From assembly GCF_045679555.1 (NCBI RefSeq), contig NC_092100.1:36728106-36792105 (forward strand): a stretch of 64,000 nt of DNA, written 5' to 3'. The stretch is from Salvelinus alpinus (taxonomy: Eukaryota; Chordata; Actinopteri; Salmoniformes; Salmonidae). The notes under the pieces were generated by a model. That model did no database searches, had not been told where the DNA came from, and saw only the letters and a program-made list of their open reading frames with translations. The translations under genes and the position numbers were made by a program. Positions 33,257 through 43,324 of this stretch are shown in pieces (position 1 is the stretch's first letter; every line of letters starts with the position of its first letter).

Positions 33257-34270
33257 TTATTGAGTCACATATATTTCCATGACCCCATTTTTATGACCAC
33301 TAGTTTGGGAACCGCTGAACTAAAATATCACCCATAATATTTATTTGGGAAAAAAAATCTCAATTTGAGAAAAATTACTTTCTCTCATGGATAACTACCC
33401 TGAAGTTTGAAAATACAGGCTGAGTGGGCGAGGAGCTTATATTCATGAGCTCACCTTGTCTGATAGTTTTTTGAAACATCTATGCCAAGCAACTTGGATG
33501 CAGTGAGCAGTGTTGTAGTAAACCATCTCAAGCAAATTTGATGATACACAAAGCAACTCAAACAATGTTGAAATTGCATCAATGTTGTCCAGTCTTTTTA
33601 TCCCAAATTGTTTTGGCATGTCCTTTGCAATGCGGTTCACAGCAGCACTGTCAGATGTGTTGAGACAGACATTTTTTGCCATGCTGGCTTAAGACCTAGC
33701 TAGCCAGTAACTAGCTAACACCAGGCACAGATAAAAGGGGAAACATATAAGTATCTTTGCCATATATTAGTAGGGTAAAGTTTTAATTATATTTGCTGAC
33801 ACCCTACAGTCACATTTTGGCACCAGTATAGTAGCTTTCTAGCTATATAAACCACGCTCCTCTGCAAACACGCCTTATCCGATGTTGGTTACAAGGCAGT
33901 ACTTATTTATATTAGGTACAAAAATATCATGTTACCACTGGTGTATTAAAAGAGAATTAGGGTGATATCACCCTATTCCCCAAATATTCCCGCTTCCTGA
34001 ATCCAAGTGTTTGACACGGGGGAAGGCACCAGTATGATGACACTTTATCAATGTAGAAGCAACAGTCATGTTTAATACTTTGGTCAACATACTTTGATCT
34101 GGTTCCATCCAAATATCATTACGTTTCATGGAAAACATTACATATTGGTATTCGCTCATGAGCTCACTTGGTGAAGTCCATAGGCCTGAAAATGGATGAA
34201 TGCAACAACCATGTCTCTGTCACTAACAAATACAGTCATGGGTGGTAACTCTACAATTCACTTGAAAGGC
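33257..34270. other. Mostly unannotated; one candidate exon
   Basis: 33968-34159 looks like part of a dispersed repeat. See the candidate exon at 33449-33682. The rest shows no supported gene. Confidence 0.5.
33449..33682 (-). other. Candidate exon of unknown origin
   Basis: From ATG 33680-33682 an open frame of 78 codons runs to ACAAG|GTGAGC, a good splice donor (GT at 33447-33448). The peptide (M-A-K-N-V-C-L-N-T-S, I-A-K-D-M-P-K-Q-F-G-I-K) has ordinary protein composition but I recognise no family. It could be a first exon of a transposon- or host-derived gene. Two closely spaced GCTAGCTAG motifs lie upstream. Weak evidence. Confidence 0.3.
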
Positions 34271-34274
34271 ACTC

Positions 34275-34405
34275 TGGGAAATAAGGCTTTACACCAAACA
34301 GTGTGTTAATTTAACACTGTTCCAGTGTCTATACTGGTCCACACTTTCAGTGTTAATTGAACACTCTCAGTGTTTGATTTAACACCGGAGAATTTTCTGT
34401 GTGGT
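34275..34405 (-). repeat. TGTTAA-type repeat copy
   Basis: Inverse match to 20090-20170: CAGTGTTAAATTAACAC, GTGTGGACC, AGTATAGACACTGGAACAG. Rich in short palindromes; likely a MITE or its remnant. Confidence 0.65.
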
Positions 34406-34955
34406 AATATTTCATTCAGTACAGAAATGTGTCCACGGCTCAACTTAGTAAATTGTGCCAATAGACCACTTTTTGGGGGATAATCTTTCTTTTCAAAACT
34501 GTAATGCTTACATCAATTCTGATTATTTCCAGGGATACAGAACATCCTGAAATATATGTTAATTTGTTAGAAATAATACTATATTTCTGAATGTGGACAG
34601 ATGGATAAAAAAAAAAATCAGTACTGAAATAAAAGCCCCACTCGTGATCTTCTTGAATTAAACTTGTTTTGACAGTATGGAGCACAATATCTTGGAGGAG
34701 TTTAGATGGTAGGAACTCCCTCAAACCTATATTCCATAGGCTGGGATCCGCACTATGCAGCTGTTGCACTTACACAATTTCCAATGACTGTCCACTGGTA
34801 GCATTTTATTTTGATAAGCAGCTTAAAGTTATTCAATTCAATCTTTATTGGGTTAAAATACACATATACATTTTTGAAGAGCCATCCACAACAACCACAA
34901 TCCATACGGTGCAAATAGCTAAATGAGAGAGCAGTAAATCGCATCAATGCGCTTT
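34406..34955. other. No gene recognised
   Basis: 34830-34860 (AATTCAATCTTTATTGGG) looks like a LINE 3'-end motif. Short frames on both strands lack domains. Confidence 0.5.
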
Positions 34956-35590
34956 GTAGATCAGTGGCGTGTATTCGTGGATGCCAAGGGAAGCCAGGCT
35001 GACCAATTAATCAATTTAAATTATAAAATAATAATCTCTGTGTTTTCATAATTTTCCGTCAATTCGCAAGTGGAATCTCAACGGAGAAATCATACGGGCG
35101 AGCAAAACAGAGTCCCTTGGTCTCAGTAGGCTATGTATCTGATGCACAAGCAGACCAGAAGCTGTTAACATGTTGCCACCATAGCGTTTGATTGAGTGAT
35201 GCCAGCAAGCATTTGGCCTCCCTTGATAAAAACATTATAAAATAAGCTGAGCTCAACTGTGGGTGGTCCTGGTGCAGCAAAACAACCCCCAAGGGAGGCC
35301 AGTTTGGATTTGGCTTCAGACCAATCAAATCACTTCCATTTTAAGAAAAATGTGTCTGTTTCGGGTTTGCTTGTGTTAATGTCCCGCAGTAGCTAGCTTG
35401 TAAAATCTTCTCTTTCCTAAACCATGGATGGAGATGGGGATTTGAACTTGTGGATTTGAATTATTTCTCTGCACTATAAATTAATTTGTTAATACTTGAA
35501 TATATTCTCTCACTGTCTCCGTTTTTGGGGTTCTTAGAAAAATGAAATAATGGAGAATCTTTCTGGTCTTTTCGGGTTGTAGCAAAGCAG
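34956..35590. repeat. Dispersed salmonid-type repeat
   Basis: GTGGCGTGTATTCGTGGATGC, GAAGCCAGGCT, CAGCAAGCATTTGGCCTCC and GGAGGCCAGTTTGGATTTGG are landmarks of a repeat I recognise from salmonid sequence. Non-coding. Confidence 0.55.
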
Positions 35591-37033
35591 CCAGCCATGT
35601 GGATGATTGGAGACAGGGCAACAAAGTTTGTTTGTCACCAGAACGGTTTAGAACGTGTTGTGAAGTTCACTTTACATTAAAGAGGGGTTCCTGCACTGCA
35701 GAAAAGCCCACCTGCAGGACGGACCCGACTTACGGGCCACCGAATTACGGGCCTTTCACAAACACTATGTCTGCTGTCTCTATCCCGTCAAGCCTTCCTA
35801 TGGGGGGTGATATGTGCCAGAATTAAGCCAAGGCAATCGTACCACCTTGTGGCTGTCGCCTACCATTGAACGTCTGACTGACATGACATGATACCAATGC
35901 CTTACTAACGTGTATGTGACATCTGTGTGTAGTAACTAACATGTCATCATACCAATGCCTTACTAACGTCTGCATGACGCCTGCGGGTTAATGAAAGTCA
36001 TAAGGTGCATAGTTTATATTTATATTAATTACATTTCAACCATAAATGTTGAAACGTACAATTTTTCCCGTGCAAGCCGACATTCCGAAGTAGCCACTGA
36101 GCATACGGCTTGTGTATTTCCTGTTATCACTAATTGCCTAGAAAATAATATGTCTAATCTATAGGTAATCTGGCTTTCCCTCAACACCTCATGGCATGGT
36201 ATGTTATCTTATCTCGCTGTGTACATATCTAAATGTTGTTGGCCAATCACAGACTGTGTTGTTACCAGTTCCCTGTAGCCTACATCACACTACCAATAAG
36301 GGATGCGTCCATGGCTTTCAGTCGAATAGAGGAGTTCATATGCTTACCCAGAGGGTCTGTGCTATTCGGTATCCTTGGGATGTCCCTACCTCAATCAAGT
36401 ATAAATATAAAATGGTTAAGCTTAGTGTTAGTTAAGAGTTATAGTTTAGGGTTCAGAGTAAGGACATCCCAAGGAATCCGGATAGCAGTTACCGTACAGA
36501 GTGAGAGATAGGCATGGTATTTGAGAGCTCGGCGGCGACACAGACGCGCTTTTTGAGTGTCTGCCCCAGATAGTTTCCTTAGAATTACCAAGATGTCCTT
36601 GATCCGATTGAGGAGCAAATAGTCTATATTTAAGTTGTGATATTGTTAGGAATATATTTAGGCCTACTGTGTTGATAATTTGGTTTATATTAAAATAATA
36701 ACTTTTTGTTGATAACGAGTTGATAACGTATTGTCGAAAGCATGTGGGCAATATTGTTTACTGTGTCGATAGTGGAGTAGGCTAGTGTACAATAATAACG
36801 TAATTTGATGTTCTAGTATTATGTATTTAATGGATGAATTAAATTGTAAATGAAAATATAAACACGTGGTGCTATAGGATATATACATATTTTACATTGT
36901 AATACACTAACCCTACATGCCGTTGTGTGCTGGAGCTATGGGTTTATTTATCCACTGTCACAAGGCCTACACATTCACACTCAAACTGAATTGAATGGGG
37001 GATGCATAACTACTTTTCACTGAAGAAGGGAAC
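35591..37033. other. No gene recognised; two small local repeats
   Basis: A tandem pair of about 59 bp at 35881-35998 shares ATACCAATGCCTTACTAACG. An inverted pair GGTATCCTTGGGATGTCC (36368-36385) / GGACATCCCAAGGAATCC (36461-36478) could form a hairpin. Otherwise unassigned. Confidence 0.6.
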
Positions 37034-37299
37034 GAGGTTGTCACGTCTACTCCCGCTCTTCCCCTCCGGGCATTCGACATCGCCGGTTTACTAACCACCG
37101 GTCCTGGTATTCATCATTACGTGCACCTGGCATTCATCATCATGCGCACCTGTGCTTCATTGGGCACATATGGACTCCATCACTTCACTGATTACCTCCC
37201 CTATTTAAGTCACCTCCCTAGTGCCATTCTCCAGGCAGTATTGACGATGTGTTTTATGTCTATATTTTTTTTATTTTTTTTAATTATTTTTTTATTTCA

Positions 37300-37653
37300 C
37301 CTTTATTTAACCAGGTAGGCTAGTTGAGAACAAGTTCTCATTTGCAACTGCGACCTGGCCAAGATAAAGCATAGCAGTGTGAACAGACAACACAGAGTTA
37401 CACATGGAGTAAACAATAAACAAGTCAATAACATGGTAGAAAAAAAAGAGAATCTATATACAATGTGTGCAAAAGGCATGAGGTAGGCAATAAATCGAAT
37501 AATTACAATTTAGCAGATTAACACTGGAGTGATAAATCATCAGATGATCATGTGCAAGAAGAGATACTGGTGTGCAAAAGAGCAGAAAAGTAAATAAATA
37601 AAAGCAGTATGGGGGGTGAGGTAGGTAAATTGGGTGGGTAGTTTACAGATGGA
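37300..37653 (-). other. LINE 3' UTR and conserved tail
   Basis: The tail 37300-37362 (inverse of CTTTATTTAACCAGGTAGG...GAGAACAAGTTCTCATTT...CGACCTGGCC) includes the near-palindrome GAGAACAAGTTCTC. The same tail ends the copy at 12905, the fragment at 32033, and in altered form the SINEs at 18045, 33055 and 52770. In such LINE/SINE pairs the shared tail is the reverse-transcriptase recognition site. Confidence 0.8.
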
Positions 37654-40600
37654 CTATGTACAGCTGCAGCGATCGGTTAGCTGCTCGGATAGCAGATTTT
37701 TAAAGTTGTTGAGGGAGATAAAAGTCTCCAACTTCAGAGATTTTTGCAATTCGTTCCAGTCGCAGGCAGCAGAGAACTGGAAGGAAAGGCGTCCAAATGA
37801 GGTTTTAGCTTTAGGGATGATCAGTGAGATACACCTGCTGGAGCGCGTGCTGCGGGTGGGTGTAGCCATCGTGACCAGTGAACTGAGATAAGGCGGCACT
37901 TTACCTAGCATAGCCTTGTAGATGACCTGGAGCCAGTGGGTCTGACGACGAACATGTAGCGAGGGCCAGCCGACTAGGGCATACAGGTCGCAGTGGTGGG
38001 TCGTATAAGGTGCTTTAGTAACAAAACGAATGGCACTGTGATAAACTGCATCCAGTTTGCTGAGTAGAGTGTTGGAAGCTATTTTGTAGATGACATCGCC
38101 GAAGTCGAGGATCGGTAGGATAGTCAGTTTTACTAGGGTAAGTTTGGCGGCGTGAGTGAAGGAGGCTTTGTTGCGGAATAGAAAGCCGATTCTTGATTTG
38201 ATTTTGGATTGGAGATGTTTGATATGAGTCTGGAAGGAGAGTTTGCAGTCTAGCCAGACACCTAGGTACTTATAGATGTCCACATATTCTAGGTCGGAAC
38301 CGTCCAGGGTGGTGATGCTAGTCGGGCTTGCGGGTGCAGGCAGCGAACGGTTGAAAAGCATGCATTTGGTTTTACTAGCGTTTAAGAGCAGTTGGAGGCC
38401 ACGGAAGGAGTGTTGTATGGCATTGAAGCTCGTTTGGAGGTTAGATAGCACAGTGTCCAAGGAAGGGCCGGAAGTATATAGAATGGTGTCGTCTGCGTAG
38501 AGGTGGATCAGGGAATCGCCCGCAGCAAGAGCAACATCATTGATGTATACAGAGAAAAGAGTCGGCCCGAGAATTGAACCCTGTGGTACCCCCATAGAGA
38601 CTGCCAGAGGACCGGACAACATGCCCTCCGATTTGACACACTGAACTCTGTCTGCAAAGTAGTTGGTGAACCAGGCAAGGCAGTCATTAGAAAAACTGAG
38701 GCTACTGAGTCTGCCGATAAGAATATGGTGATTGACAGAGTCGAAAGCCTTGGCCAGGTCGATGAAGACGGCTGCACAGTAATGTCTTTTATCGATGGCG
38801 GTTATGATATCGTTTAGTACCTTGAGCGTGGCTGAGGTGCACCCGTGACCGGCTCGGAAACCGGATTGCACAGCGGAGAAGGTACGGTGGGATTCGAGAT
38901 GGTCAGTGATCTGTTTGTTGACTTGGCTTTCGAAGACCTTAGATAGGCAGGGCAGGATGGATATAGGTCTGTAACAGTTTGGGTCCAGGGTGTCTCCCCC
39001 TTTGAAGAGGGGGATGACCGCGGCAGCTTTCCAATCCTTGGGGATCTCAGATGATACGAAGGAGAGGTTGAACAGGCTGGTAATAGGGGGTGCGACAATG
39101 GCGGCGGACAGTTTCAGAAATAGGGGGTCCAGATTGTCAAGCCCAGCTGATTTGTATGGGTCCAGGTTTTCCAGCTCTTTCAGAACATCTGCTATCTGGA
39201 TTTGGGTAAAGGAGAAGCTGGGGAGGCTTGGGCGAGTAGCAGCGGGGGGGGCGGGGCTGTTGGCCAAGGTTGGAGTCGCCAGGAGGAAGGCATGGCCAGC
39301 CATTGAGAAATGCTTGTTGAAGTCTTCGATTATCACGGATTTATCGGTGGTGACCGTGTTACCTAGCCTCAGTGCAGTGGGCAGCTGGGAGGAGGTGCTC
39401 TTGTTCTCCATGGACTTTACAGTATCCCAGAACTTTTTGGAGTTAGAGCTACAGGATGCGAATTTCTGCTTGAAAAAGCTGGCCTTTGCTTTCCTGACTG
39501 ACTGCGTGTATTGGTTCCTGACTTCCCTGAACAGTTGCATATCGCGGGGGCTCTTCGATGCTATTGCAGTTCGCCACAGGATGTTTTTGTGCTGGTCGAG
39601 GGCAGTCAGGTCTGGAGTGAACCAAGGGCTATATCTGTTCTTGGTTCTGCATTTTTTGAACGGAGCATGCTTGTCTAATATGGTGAGGAAGTAACATTTA
39701 AAGAATGACCAGGCATCCTCAACTGACGGGATGAGGTCAATATCCTTCCAGGGTACCCGGGCCAGGTCGATTAGAAAGGCCTGCTCGCAGAAGTGTTTTA
39801 GGGAGCGTTTGACAGTGATGAGGGGTGGTCGTTTGACCGCGGACCCGTGGCGGATACAGGCAATGAGGCAGTGATCGCTGAGATCTTGATTGAAGACAGC
39901 AGAGGTGTATTTGGAGGGCAGGTTGGTCAGGATAATGTCTATTAGGGTGCCCATGTTTACGGATTTAGGGTTGTACCTGGTGGGTTCCTTGATGATTTGT
40001 GTGAGATTGAGGGCATCAAGCTTGGATTGTAGGACTGCCGGGGTGTTAAGCATATCCCAGTTTAGGTCACCTAACAGAACAAACTCTGAAGCTAGATGGG
40101 GAGCGATCAATTCACAGATGGTGTCCAGGGCACAGCTGGGAGCTGAGGGGGGTCGGTAGCAGGCGGCAACAGTGAGAGACTTATTTCTGGAGAGATTAAT
40201 TTTTAAAATTAGAAGTTCGAACTGTTTGGGCATAGACCTGGAAAGTATGACAGAACTTTGCAGGCTATCTCTGCAGTAGATTGCAACTCCTCCCCCTTTG
40301 GCAGTTCTATCTTGACGGAAAGTGTTATAGTTGGGTATGGAAATCTCAGAATTTTTGGTGGCCTTCCTAAGCCAGGATTCGGACACGGCAAGGACATCAG
40401 GATTGGCAGAGTGTGCTAAAGCGGTGAGTAAGGCAAACTTAGGGAGGAGGCTTCTGATGTTGACATGCATGAGGCCAAGGCTTTTTCGATCACAGAAGTC
40501 AACAAATGAGGGTGACTGGGGACATGCAGGGCCTGGGTTTACCTCCACATCACCCGAGGAACAGAGGAGTAGTAGGATGAGGGTGCGGCTAAAGGCTATC

Positions 40601-40947
40601 AAAACTGGTCGCCTAGAGTGTTGGGGACAAAGAATAAAAGGAGCAGATTTATGGGCGTGGTAGAATAGATTCTGGGCATAATGTGCAGACAGGGGTATGG
40701 AGGGGCGCGGGTACAGCGGAGGCAAGCCCAGGCACTGGGTGATGATAAGAGAGGTTGTATCTCTGGACATGCTGGTCTCAATGGGTGAGGTCACCGCATG
40801 TGTGGGGGGTGGGACAAAGGGGGTATCAGAGGTACGGAGAGTGGAACTACAGGGTCCATTGCAAACCAAAACAATGATAATGAAAACTAGCCTGAACAAC
40901 AGTATGCAAGGCATATTGATATTTGAGAGAGACATACAATAAGGCAT
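37654..40947 (-). CDS. LINE polyprotein: hydrophobic leader, 2A motif, AP endonuclease, reverse transcriptase
   Basis: Intact 1,097-codon ORF from ATG 40945-40947 (a second ATG at 40933-40935). Order: hydrophobic segment, residues 13-29; a proline/serine-rich stretch; hydrophobic L-I-L-L-L-L just before G-D-V-E-V-N-P-G-P at 132-140 (40528-40554), an exact fit to the 2A consensus D-(V/I)-E-x-N-P-G-P; AP endonuclease 155-365 (N-I-R-S-L, S-E-S-W-L, G-G-G-V-A-I-Y, C-Y-R-P-P, G-D-L-N-W-D, S-D-H-C-L-I); reverse transcriptase about 590-830 (F-I-D-L-A-K-A-F-D 728-736, G-V-P-Q-G-S 786-791, Y-A-D-D 817-820); then a C-terminal region with F-G-D-V-I-Y. All catalytic motifs I can check are present. 2A causes ribosomes to skip a bond, which would release the leader from the enzyme. 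Possibly active. Confidence 0.95.
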   Translation of the reverse strand: MPYCMSLSNINMPCILLFRLVFIIIVLVCNGPCSSTLRTSDTPFVPPPTHAVTSPIETSMSRDTTSLIITQCLGLPPLYPRPSIPLSAHYAQNLFYHAHKSAPFILCPQHSRRPVLIAFSRTLILLLLCSSGDVEVNPGPACPQSPSFVDFCDRKSLGLMHVNIRSLLPKFALLTALAHSANPDVLAVSESWLRKATKNSEISIPNYNTFRQDRTAKGGGVAIYCRDSLQSSVILSRSMPKQFELLILKINLSRNKSLTVAACYRPPSAPSCALDTICELIAPHLASEFVLLGDLNWDMLNTPAVLQSKLDALNLTQIIKEPTRYNPKSVNMGTLIDIILTNLPSKYTSAVFNQDLSDHCLIACIRHGSAVKRPPLITVKRSLKHFCEQAFLIDLARVPWKDIDLIPSVEDAWSFFKCYFLTILDKHAPFKKCRTKNRYSPWFTPDLTALDQHKNILWRTAIASKSPRDMQLFREVRNQYTQSVRKAKASFFKQKFASCSSNSKKFWDTVKSMENKSTSSQLPTALRLGNTVTTDKSVIIEDFNKHFSMAGHAFLLATPTLANSPAPPAATRPSLPSFSFTQIQIADVLKELENLDPYKSAGLDNLDPLFLKLSAAIVAPPITSLFNLSFVSSEIPKDWKAAAVIPLFKGGDTLDPNCYRPISILPCLSKVFESQVNKQITDHLESHRTFSAVQSGFRAGHGCTSATLKVLNDIITAIDKRHYCAAVFIDLAKAFDSVNHHILIGRLSSLSFSNDCLAWFTNYFADRVQCVKSEGMLSGPLAVSMGVPQGSILGPTLFSVYINDVALAAGDSLIHLYADDTILYTSGPSLDTVLSNLQTSFNAIQHSFRGLQLLLNASKTKCMLFNRSLPAPASPTSITTLDGSDLEYVDIYKYLGVWLDCKLSFQTHIKHLQSKIKSRIGFLFRNKASFTHAAKLTLVKLTILPILDFGDVIYKIASNTLLSKLDAVYHSAIRFVTKAPYTTHHCDLYALVGWPSLHVRRQTHWLQVIYKAMLGKVPPYLSSLVTMATPTRSTRSSRCISLIIPKAKTSFGRLSFQFSAACDWNELQKSLKLETFISLNNFKNLLSEQLTDRCSCT
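40528..40554 (-). other. 2A-type ribosome-skipping motif in LINE ORF
   Basis: Codes G-D-V-E-V-N-P-G-P; the skip would fall between the last Gly and Pro. Directly preceded by the leucine-rich helix expected upstream of 2A sequences. Confidence 0.8.
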
Positions 40948-42260
40948 AAAGTGATTGCAGGTCTTGATTGGGAGAGCTAGCTAAAACAACAGGTAAGATA
41001 ACAGCAGCAATAACAGGGTGCTAGTCTAACACAGCAACAACAGGTAAAAATGGCGACGACTAGGCAGAGAGGGTCGGATTAACTACACACAGATCCTGAG
41101 TTAAAGCACAGAGCCGACAGATAAAACACAAATAAACAGAATGGAGTACCGTGAATTAATGGACAGTCAAGCATGCATCAGCTATGTAGCCAAGTGATCA
41201 TAGTGTCCAGGGGGCAGCCGTAGATGGAGCAGGGAGGCCTCCACTAAGCTAGCACGCGGCGTTTAAAGTTAGTAGCCCGGGGGGTGGTCTGCTCAGACGG
41301 AGGGGGTCTGCTCAGACGTGGTCGTGTCGACAGAGAATCCAGAGAATCCAAGCCGAATGGCGAAAGAGAGGTTGTGAATTGTAGAATTGTGTTTGCTAAC
41401 TGGTGCTAGCTTCGTGGCAGTGGCGCTAACTGCGCTAGCTGCAAGCTAGCTGTGAGGATCAGAAGTAGTGGCTCAGGGATTACGGCAGGAATCCGGCGTT
41501 GTTGTCGAGAGACAGTCCGATGCTGGTAAATTGGTGAGTAATATCCAGGCTAATAACAGGGCTGGTGTCTGTGCAGAAGGTAAAAGCTACTAGCAGCGGC
41601 AAAAAAAAATGGCTAAATTAGCTTGTAGCTGATTTAGACCAGTTGTGATGGATTGGCAGGGCTCTGTGTCGGCAAAAAAAAGGTCCAGTCCAATTGGCAA
41701 AAGAGGTATTGTAGCCCAAGAATTCGCTGGTAGACCTCTTCGGCTAGCCGGCAGATGGGCCTAGCTCGAGGCTAGCTCAAGGCTAACTGGTGCTTGCTTC
41801 GGGACAGAGGTGTTAGCCAGTAGTAGCCACTCGGTTGCAGCTAGCTAGCTGTGATAATACGGTGTAATTGTCCAGAGCTTGCGTCAGGAATCCGGTGATG
41901 TGGTAGAGAAAAAGCAGTCCTATATGCTCTGGGTTGATATCGCGCTTGCAGACTGGCAGGTATTGGCCCGGTATTGAAGCTGGCTGTGTCCGAGTTAAGG
42001 GCGAAGACCGCAGCAGTGGCTAACTGACTACTAGCTAGTAGCTAGTTATCTGGCTAGCTTCTGATTGGGGTTACGGTTCTAAAGTATAAAAAAATAGCAG
42101 GTCCGTACCACATTGGGTGAGGCGGAATGTAGGAATGTATATTCAGTTCCTAGATGGAAAGTGAAATTAAAATATATACGAAATGTATACGAAAAATACG
42201 AATACTATTTACACGGGACAGACAGGACAAAGACACATCCGACTGCTACGCCATCTTGGA
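40948..42260 (-). promoter_or_regulatory. LINE 5' UTR with two diverged monomers
   Basis: 41352-41690 and 41690-42110 align in order: GCTAACTGGTGCT(A/T)GCTTCG, GCAGCTAGCTAGCTGTGA-like, CAGGAATCCGG(C/T)G, AGAGACAGTCC-like and CTGG...TTGGTGAG-like. Such tandem units act as promoters in some L1 elements. A short duplication GGTCTGCTCAGACG occurs at 41287-41319. The distal end carries the YY1-type motif. Confidence 0.65.
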
Positions 42261-42360
42261 TTTTGCGGCGTGTGGTTCTTGTATTGGGCTATGTTCTGTT
42301 TATTATTAAACTCACCACCTGCACTTGCTTTCCGACTCCCAGCGTATACGTTACAGAGGT

Positions 42361-42664
42361 ATGCCACACAACTTCGATCGAAGACCTTAAAAATATTGCC
42401 TGACAAGACCAATGAAATCTTAATGGTATCCTAATATAGTATGGATACAGGAGTAGCCTATTCTACAATAATGTACAGTGGTTGCTCAACTAAAAGTTTT
42501 GCGATTATGCTGCGGGACTTAGAGGCAATTTGTGGTTTAGTACGGTAACCTGCTCTAGACCAACGCAAGGGGAAGTTACAGCACTGATTATGCTTTTGGG
42601 TCCCAAGGATCTACTGTGTCTTACTGACAATAAATGGGGAAAATAAACCAAATAGAAACTGATA
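42361..42664. other. Non-coding spacer with a MITE-like piece
   Basis: From ACAGTGGTTGCTCAACT (42476) to about 42600 is sequence I associate with a dispersed salmonid repeat; no frame of interest. Confidence 0.4.
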
Positions 42665-42678
42665 GAGTGGATTGCGAA

Positions 42679-43055
42679 TGTTGCGTTCCTGACCTGTTTT
42701 CTGTTGTTTTGTATGTGTGTGATGGTCAGGGCGTGAGTTTTGGGTGGGCATTCTATGTTGTGTGTTTCTATGTTGGTTTAGGGTTGCCTGGTATGGCTCT
42801 TAATTAGAGGCAGGTGTTTTGCGTTCCTCTAATTAAGAGTCATATTTAGGTAGGTTGTTTCACTGTGTTCGTTGTGGGTGGTTGTTACCTGTCTCTGTGT
42901 TTGTGTTCTGCACCAGATAGGTCTGTATCGGTTTTGCACGTTTGTTATTTTGTAAGTTGTTTGTAGTGTTCACTTGTTCTTATAATTAAACATGTTGAGC
43001 ACTGGCTACGCTGCATTTTGGTCCTCTCCTTCACCCCAGGAAGAAACCCTTTACA
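42679..43055 (+). repeat. 5' LTR, 377 bp
   Basis: TGTTGCG...TTTACA. Differs from the 3' LTR at two or three visible positions (TGTTGCG/TGTCACG near the start, GAAACCC/GAAAACC near the end). ATTAAA near 42986 could be the polyadenylation signal. GTTCCTCTAATTAAGAG and CTCTTAATTAGAGG form an internal inverted pair. Confidence 0.9.
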
Positions 43056-43324
43056 GAACCACCCACCAAACCAGGACCAAGCAGCGTAGCAACGGGGAGC
43101 AGCAGCGGCCCAGTACACAGGACTACTGGACACAGGAGGAATGGTCTTGGGAGATCATGGACGGAAAAGGACCCTGGGGAAGGGTTGGAGAGAATCGCCG
43201 CTCTCGGGAGGTGAAGGAGACAGCCACAGCCCAGGAGCGGTGGATTGAGGAGGCAGCACGTAAGAGAGGCTGGAAGCCCGAGAGGCTCACCCAAAAATTT
43301 CTTGGGGGGGGGGGGGGGGGCTAA
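43056..43324 (+). pseudogene. Charged ORF upstream of a G17 run
   Basis: From the LTR edge the frame (T-K-Q-R-S-N-G-E-Q-Q, W-T-Q-E-E-W-S-W-E, A-R-K-R-G-W-K-P-E) is open for about 90 codons, then enters the poly-G run (43304-43320) and stops at TAA 43322-43324. Hydrophilic with charged residues, possibly a gag-like N-terminus; no domain recognised. The frame change at the G run separates it from the proline-rich ORF. Confidence 0.55.
43304..43320. repeat. G17 homopolymer inside ORF region
   Basis: 17 consecutive G between two open frames; length change by slippage would change which frame is read. Confidence 0.95.

Larger units (their letters stand above)
37265..42260 (-). mobile_element. Full-length LINE with intact ORF
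   Basis: About 5.0 kb on the minus strand. The 5' end is at about 42260 with CAAGATGGCG (a YY1-type site, 42250-42259 inverse), then a 5' UTR of about 1.3 kb with two diverged monomers, one 1,097-codon ORF, a 3' UTR of about 350 bp, and the tail GGTTAAATAAAGGTGAAAT followed by an A-rich run (T run on +, 37265-37295). All parts are present and uninterrupted. It sits in a solo LTR and is the younger of the two insertions. Clade is uncertain (L2/CR1/Crack-like). Confidence 0.93.
37034..42360 (+). mobile_element. Solo Gypsy-type LTR split by a LINE
   Basis: Left part 37039-~37262 starts TGTCACGTC and holds a CTATTTAAG TATA-like box near 37202. Right part ~42262-42355 ends CGTTACA and holds an ATTAAA polyadenylation-like signal near 42307. 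GAGGT flanks both outer ends (37034-37038, 42356-42360), a perfect 5-bp target duplication. The two parts together give a TG...CA LTR of about 320 bp with no internal region, hence a solo LTR formed before the LINE inserted. Confidence 0.85.

Noticed and set aside
38990..39694. 234-codon plus-strand frame
   Set aside because: Antisense shadow of the intact LINE ORF; no domain, starts without context.
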